In this document: piece by piece, positions 61,066-64,000 of the stretch | How the letters are laid out: each line of letters opens with the position of its first letter | Position numbering within the stretch: the stretch's first letter is position 1 | Assembly: GCA_035503615.1 (NCBI GenBank) | Contig: DATJTI010000005.1 | Coordinates: 31,618-95,617, forward strand | Length of the DNA: 64,000 nt | Direction: 5' to 3' | DNA from: AP-15 sp035503615 | Lineage (GTDB): Bacteria; Pseudomonadota; Alphaproteobacteria; ATCC43930; CGMCC-115725 | Translations under genes and position numbers: made by a program | Notes under the pieces: model-generated | Databases searched by the model: none | What the model saw: only the letters and a program-made list of their open reading frames with translations | Told to the model about the DNA's origin: nothing

Positions 61066-62519
61066 TCGAAGGCCGCACCGGCGAGTGGGAGACCGTGATC
61101 GGGCTCGAAGTGCATGCCCAGATCGTCTCCGAAGCCAAATTGTTTTCGGGGGCGGCGACCCGGTTCGGGGCCGAGCCGAATACCCAGGTCTCGCCGGTCG
61201 ATGCGGCGTTTCCCGGCATGCTGCCGGTCATCAACCGCCATTGTGTCGAGCAGGCGGTCAAGACCGGGCTCGGGCTCGATGCCGAGATCAATCTCGTCAG
61301 CGTGTTCGACCGCAAGAACTACTTCTATCCCGATCTGCCAGCCGGCTACCAGATCTCGCAATATCTGCAGCCGGTGGTCGGCCATGGCCGGATCGTGCTC
61401 GACATGCCCGACGGTTCGACGCGCGCGATCGGCATCACCCGGCTGCATCTCGAACAGGATGCCGGCAAGAGCCTGCACGACCAGCATCCGAGCCTGACCT
61501 ATGTCGATTTGAACCGGGCCGGGATCGGGCTGATGGAAATCGTCTCCGAGCCCGATCTCAGGAGCGCGCAGGAGGCCGGCCTCTATCTGCGCAAGCTGCG
61601 CTCGATCCTGCGCTATCTCGGCACCTGCGACGGCAATATGGACGAGGGCTCGATGCGCTGCGACGCCAACGTCTCGGTGCGCCGCCCCGGCGGGTCTTTC
61701 GGAACGCGCTGCGAGTTCAAGAACGTCAATTCGGTGCGCTACGTGATGCAGGCGATCGAATATGAGGCGCGCCGGCAGGTCGAATTGCTCGAGGAGGGTG
61801 GTGCGGTCGTGCAGCAGACGCGGCTCTTTGATGTCGGGCGCGGCATCACCCGGCCGATGCGCTCCAAGGAAGACGCGCATGACTATCGCTATTTCCCCGA
61901 CCCCGATCTCTTGCCGCTGGTGCTCGATCGGGACTGGGTGGACGGGCTGCGCGCCGGGCTGCCGGAGCTGCCGGATGCGAAAAAGGCACGGTTCATTTCG
62001 GCGCTCGGCCTGTCGCCCGAGGATGCCGAGGTGCTGGTTGCCGAGCAGGCGCCGGCGCTGTTCTTCGAAGAGGTTGCCGCCGGACGCGATGCGAAGCTCG
62101 CGGCCAATTGGGTGGTTGGCGACCTGTTCGCCGCCTTGAACCGGCTCGGCTGCGGCATCGAGCGCTCGCCGGTATCTCCGGCGCAGCTGGGCGCGCTGAT
62201 CGACCTGATCGCCGACGGCACGATTTCCGGCCGGCTCGCCAAGGATGTGTTCGCCGAGATGGTCGCGACCGGCGCCGACCCGGCCACGATCGTCGAGCAG
62301 AAGGGGCTACGCCAGGTCACCGATTCCGGCGCCATCGCCGCCGCGATCGAGGCGGTGCTCGCGCGCGAGGCCGACAAGCTCGCCGAATACCGCGCCGGCC
62401 GTGACAAGCTTTACGGCTTTTTTGTCGGCCAAATCATGAAGGCGACCCAAGGCAAGGCCAACCCGACACTCGTCAACGAGCTGCTGAAAGAACGGCTGGC
62501 CGGGCAGGGACCGGCTTGA
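61062..62519 (+). CDS. gatB: Asp/Glu-tRNA amidotransferase subunit B
   Basis: 485 residues: VIGLEVHAQIVSEAKLFSGA, KNYFYPDLPAGYQISQY, CDANVSVRRPGGSFGTRCEFKN and the C-terminal YqeY-like tail ending KATQGKANPTLVNELLKERL. GatB activates the misacylated tRNA and receives ammonia from GatA. Its stop overlaps the next gene's TTG. Confidence 0.98.
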   Translation: MIEGRTGEWETVIGLEVHAQIVSEAKLFSGAATRFGAEPNTQVSPVDAAFPGMLPVINRHCVEQAVKTGLGLDAEINLVSVFDRKNYFYPDLPAGYQISQYLQPVVGHGRIVLDMPDGSTRAIGITRLHLEQDAGKSLHDQHPSLTYVDLNRAGIGLMEIVSEPDLRSAQEAGLYLRKLRSILRYLGTCDGNMDEGSMRCDANVSVRRPGGSFGTRCEFKNVNSVRYVMQAIEYEARRQVELLEEGGAVVQQTRLFDVGRGITRPMRSKEDAHDYRYFPDPDLLPLVLDRDWVDGLRAGLPELPDAKKARFISALGLSPEDAEVLVAEQAPALFFEEVAAGRDAKLAANWVVGDLFAALNRLGCGIERSPVSPAQLGALIDLIADGTISGRLAKDVFAEMVATGADPATIVEQKGLRQVTDSGAIAAAIEAVLAREADKLAEYRAGRDKLYGFFVGQIMKATQGKANPTLVNELLKERLAGQGPA

Positions 62520-63175
62520 ACCGGGGCCAGCCGGCCGGCTTCCCGGGCCCGCTACGGCTGTCGCTGCGCAGGGTGGCAGCGGCGGGCGCCGGGGCGGGGC
62601 TGCTGATCGCCGCCGGGCTCGTCTGGTTCGCCACTCCGCCCGCGGCCGAGCATCAGCTGGCGCCGACCGACGCGATTGTCGTCCTGACCGGCGGCAGCGA
62701 GCGGCTGCATAGCGGTGTCGCGCTGATGCGCGAAGGAAAGGGACATGCGCTGCTGATCTCCGGGGTTGGCCGCGGCGTCGGCCTTGACGAGCTGCTGCGG
62801 ATTGCCGGCGGCGCTCCCGCTTGGCTCACCTGCTGCGTTGCGATCGACTATGAGGCCGAGAACACCGAGGACAATGCCGAGGAAACCGCGCGCTGGATGC
62901 GCTCGGGCGGCTACCGCAGCCTGCGACTGGTCACCGCCTGGTACCATATGCCGCGCAGCCGCCTCGAATTCGCGCGGGCGATGCCGGGGATCGAGATCGT
63001 GCCGCATCCGGTCTTTCCGCCGGGCGTCAAGGAGCGGTATTGGTGGGCTTGGCGCGGAACGGCAGCGCTGCTGGTTGTGGAATATGTGAAATACCTGGCG
63101 GTGCTGTTCCGACCGCTGATCGAGCCGTCGCAACCATCGCGCGACGAGCCGGTCGAAGCCGCGGTCCAGCCGTGA
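62516..63175 (+). CDS. YdcF family (DUF218) membrane protein
   Basis: 219 residues: one N-terminal membrane helix, then APTDAIVVLTGGSERLHSGVALMREGKG, ENTEDNAEETARWM and TAWYHMPRSRLEFARAMP, the DUF218 pattern (as in SanA, YdcF and ElyC). Such proteins are linked to envelope integrity. The TTG start overlaps the gatB stop (TTGA) and its end overlaps plsC by GTGA, so all five genes read as one coupled unit. Confidence 0.9.
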   Translation: MNRGQPAGFPGPLRLSLRRVAAAGAGAGLLIAAGLVWFATPPAAEHQLAPTDAIVVLTGGSERLHSGVALMREGKGHALLISGVGRGVGLDELLRIAGGAPAWLTCCVAIDYEAENTEDNAEETARWMRSGGYRSLRLVTAWYHMPRSRLEFARAMPGIEIVPHPVFPPGVKERYWWAWRGTAALLVVEYVKYLAVLFRPLIEPSQPSRDEPVEAAVQP

Positions 63176-63972
63176 GCGGGGCCAGGGCATTCGCCTTCAA
63201 CCTGCTGATCGTCGCCTGGACCGTGGCCCTCGGCACGGTCGGGCTGCCATTGTTGCTGGCGCCGCGAGCGACGGCGATGGCTTTTGGCCGGTTCTGGGCG
63301 CGGGGCGTGCTGTGGCTGCTGCGGGTCGTGGTCGGGCTCGATCACCGGATCCGCGGGTTCGACCGCATCCCTGCCAATGGCTGCATCGTCGCGATGAAAC
63401 ATCAATCGGCCTGGGATGCGCTGATCCTGCCGATCGTCCTCGGCGATCCGGCGGTCATCGTCAAGCGCGAACTGCTATTCTTGCCGTTCTATGGATGGTA
63501 CGCGGCGCGGGCGGGCTCGATCGGGATCGATCGCAAGGGCGGTGCCCGAGCCTTGCGCCGGATCGTCGCCGCGGCGCGGCCGGTGGCGGCCGCCCGCCGG
63601 CCAGTCGTGATCTTTCCGCAGGGTACGCGGGTGGCGCCGGGAACATTGGCACCGTATCAACCGGGCGTTGCCGCGCTCTACCAGGCGCTGGGCCTGCCGT
63701 TGGTGCCGGCGGCGGTCAATTCCGGCCTGTTCTGGGGGCGGCGCGCTTTTGTCAAGCGGCCGGGCCGGATCACCCTCGAATTTCTCGAACCGATCCCGCC
63801 CGGCTGGCCGCGGCGCCGGCTGATGGCCGAGCTCGAACAGCGAATCGAGACCGCCACCGCCATGCTGGAGCGCGAGGCTGAGGCGGCGCGTCGCGACGAG
63901 ACCGCCGCCGGCGGCGTGCTCAACGGTCGTGCGGGCGGGGTGGTGGAAACCGGTCCTCACCATCACCACTGA
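63172..63972 (+). CDS. plsC: 1-acyl-sn-glycerol-3-phosphate acyltransferase
   Basis: 266 residues. The acyltransferase HX4D motif is HQSAWD (His77, Asp82), followed by FLPFYGWYAARAGSIGIDR and the FPQGTR block (FPEGTR in most). An N-terminal hydrophobic stretch anchors it to the inner membrane. It makes phosphatidic acid from lysophosphatidic acid. The protein ends in a natural GPHHHH. GTG at 63172 is coupled to the ydcF-like stop. Confidence 0.92.
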   Translation: MSGARAFAFNLLIVAWTVALGTVGLPLLLAPRATAMAFGRFWARGVLWLLRVVVGLDHRIRGFDRIPANGCIVAMKHQSAWDALILPIVLGDPAVIVKRELLFLPFYGWYAARAGSIGIDRKGGARALRRIVAAARPVAAARRPVVIFPQGTRVAPGTLAPYQPGVAALYQALGLPLVPAAVNSGLFWGRRAFVKRPGRITLEFLEPIPPGWPRRRLMAELEQRIETATAMLEREAEAARRDETAAGGVLNGRAGGVVETGPHHHH

Positions 63973-64000
63973 CGATCTCGGCGAGCGTATAGGAGCACTC

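Noticed and set aside
63961..63972. Vector-derived His tag at the end of plsC
   Set aside because: Only four His codons, followed by ordinary chromosomal sequence and no vector features; treated as natural.

Overview
The window looks like the chromosome of a GC-rich alphaproteobacterium, probably from the Rhodospirillales or Acetobacterales side of the class. The strongest clue is the block ahcY, PAS histidine kinase, tsaE, amgK, murU, addB, addA, trxA, which I recognise from memory as conserved gene order in Alphaproteobacteria. PyrB paired with a PyrC that lacks its zinc motif, and gatCAB together on one strand, fit as well. I see no rRNA, prophage, insertion sequence, integrase or CRISPR array.

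Layout. 1-0.7 kb: a VapB/VapC-type toxin-antitoxin pair with a candidate operator. 0.8-8 kb: scattered metabolic enzymes on the plus strand (M81/MlrC-like protein, class III aminotransferase, secreted serine hydrolase, Gfo/Idh/MocA oxidoreductase, LLM-family oxidoreductase). 8-10.4 kb: apaG, folE, argE-like. 10.4-12.3 kb: a lipoprotein and a PEP-CTERM surface protein behind a sigma-54-like promoter, then a repeat-bearing leader. 12.3-16.8 kb: MetX-fold hydrolase, DedA protein, tRNA-Asn and tRNA-Cys, phytanoyl-CoA dioxygenase family protein, TusA, iron-dependent alcohol dehydrogenase. 16.8-21.9 kb (minus): Rieske ferredoxin, RAM-domain protein, DEAD-box helicase, infA, cold-shock protein, parE. 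22-26.7 kb: msrB, a MarR regulator divergent from a VOC protein, aldo/keto reductase, enoyl-CoA hydratase family protein, membrane protein. 26.7-39.7 kb (minus): trxA, addAB, murU-amgK, tsaE, histidine kinase and ahcY. 39.7-54.4 kb: accessory catabolism and transport (MarR regulator, asparaginase, TPP enzyme, DUF3108 protein, pcaHG, flavin monooxygenase, TauD-like dioxygenase, MHS transporter plus a dead paralogue remnant, NitT/TauT-type ABC transporter). 54.4-64 kb: tandem Lin0512 proteins, pyrB with a pseudo-dihydroorotase, slipin, ruvX, and an overlapping gatC-gatA-gatB-ydcF-plsC operon.

Three themes stand out. (1) Short tandem duplications of about 12-27 bp recur at gene boundaries, several carrying the stop codon. 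The best case is four 17-bp copies between addB and addA, which create three six-codon mini-ORFs linked by ATGA overlaps. (2) The PEP-CTERM gene has a near-consensus -24/-12 promoter followed by a hairpin in its leader. (3) Translational coupling is common: many genes overlap by 4 bp with ATG, GTG or TTG starts. Two MarR-family genes each sit beside a clear palindromic operator.

All identifications come from reading motifs and from memory of the families; no database search was run. Start codons are argued from Shine-Dalgarno (SD) spacing and neighbour overlap.
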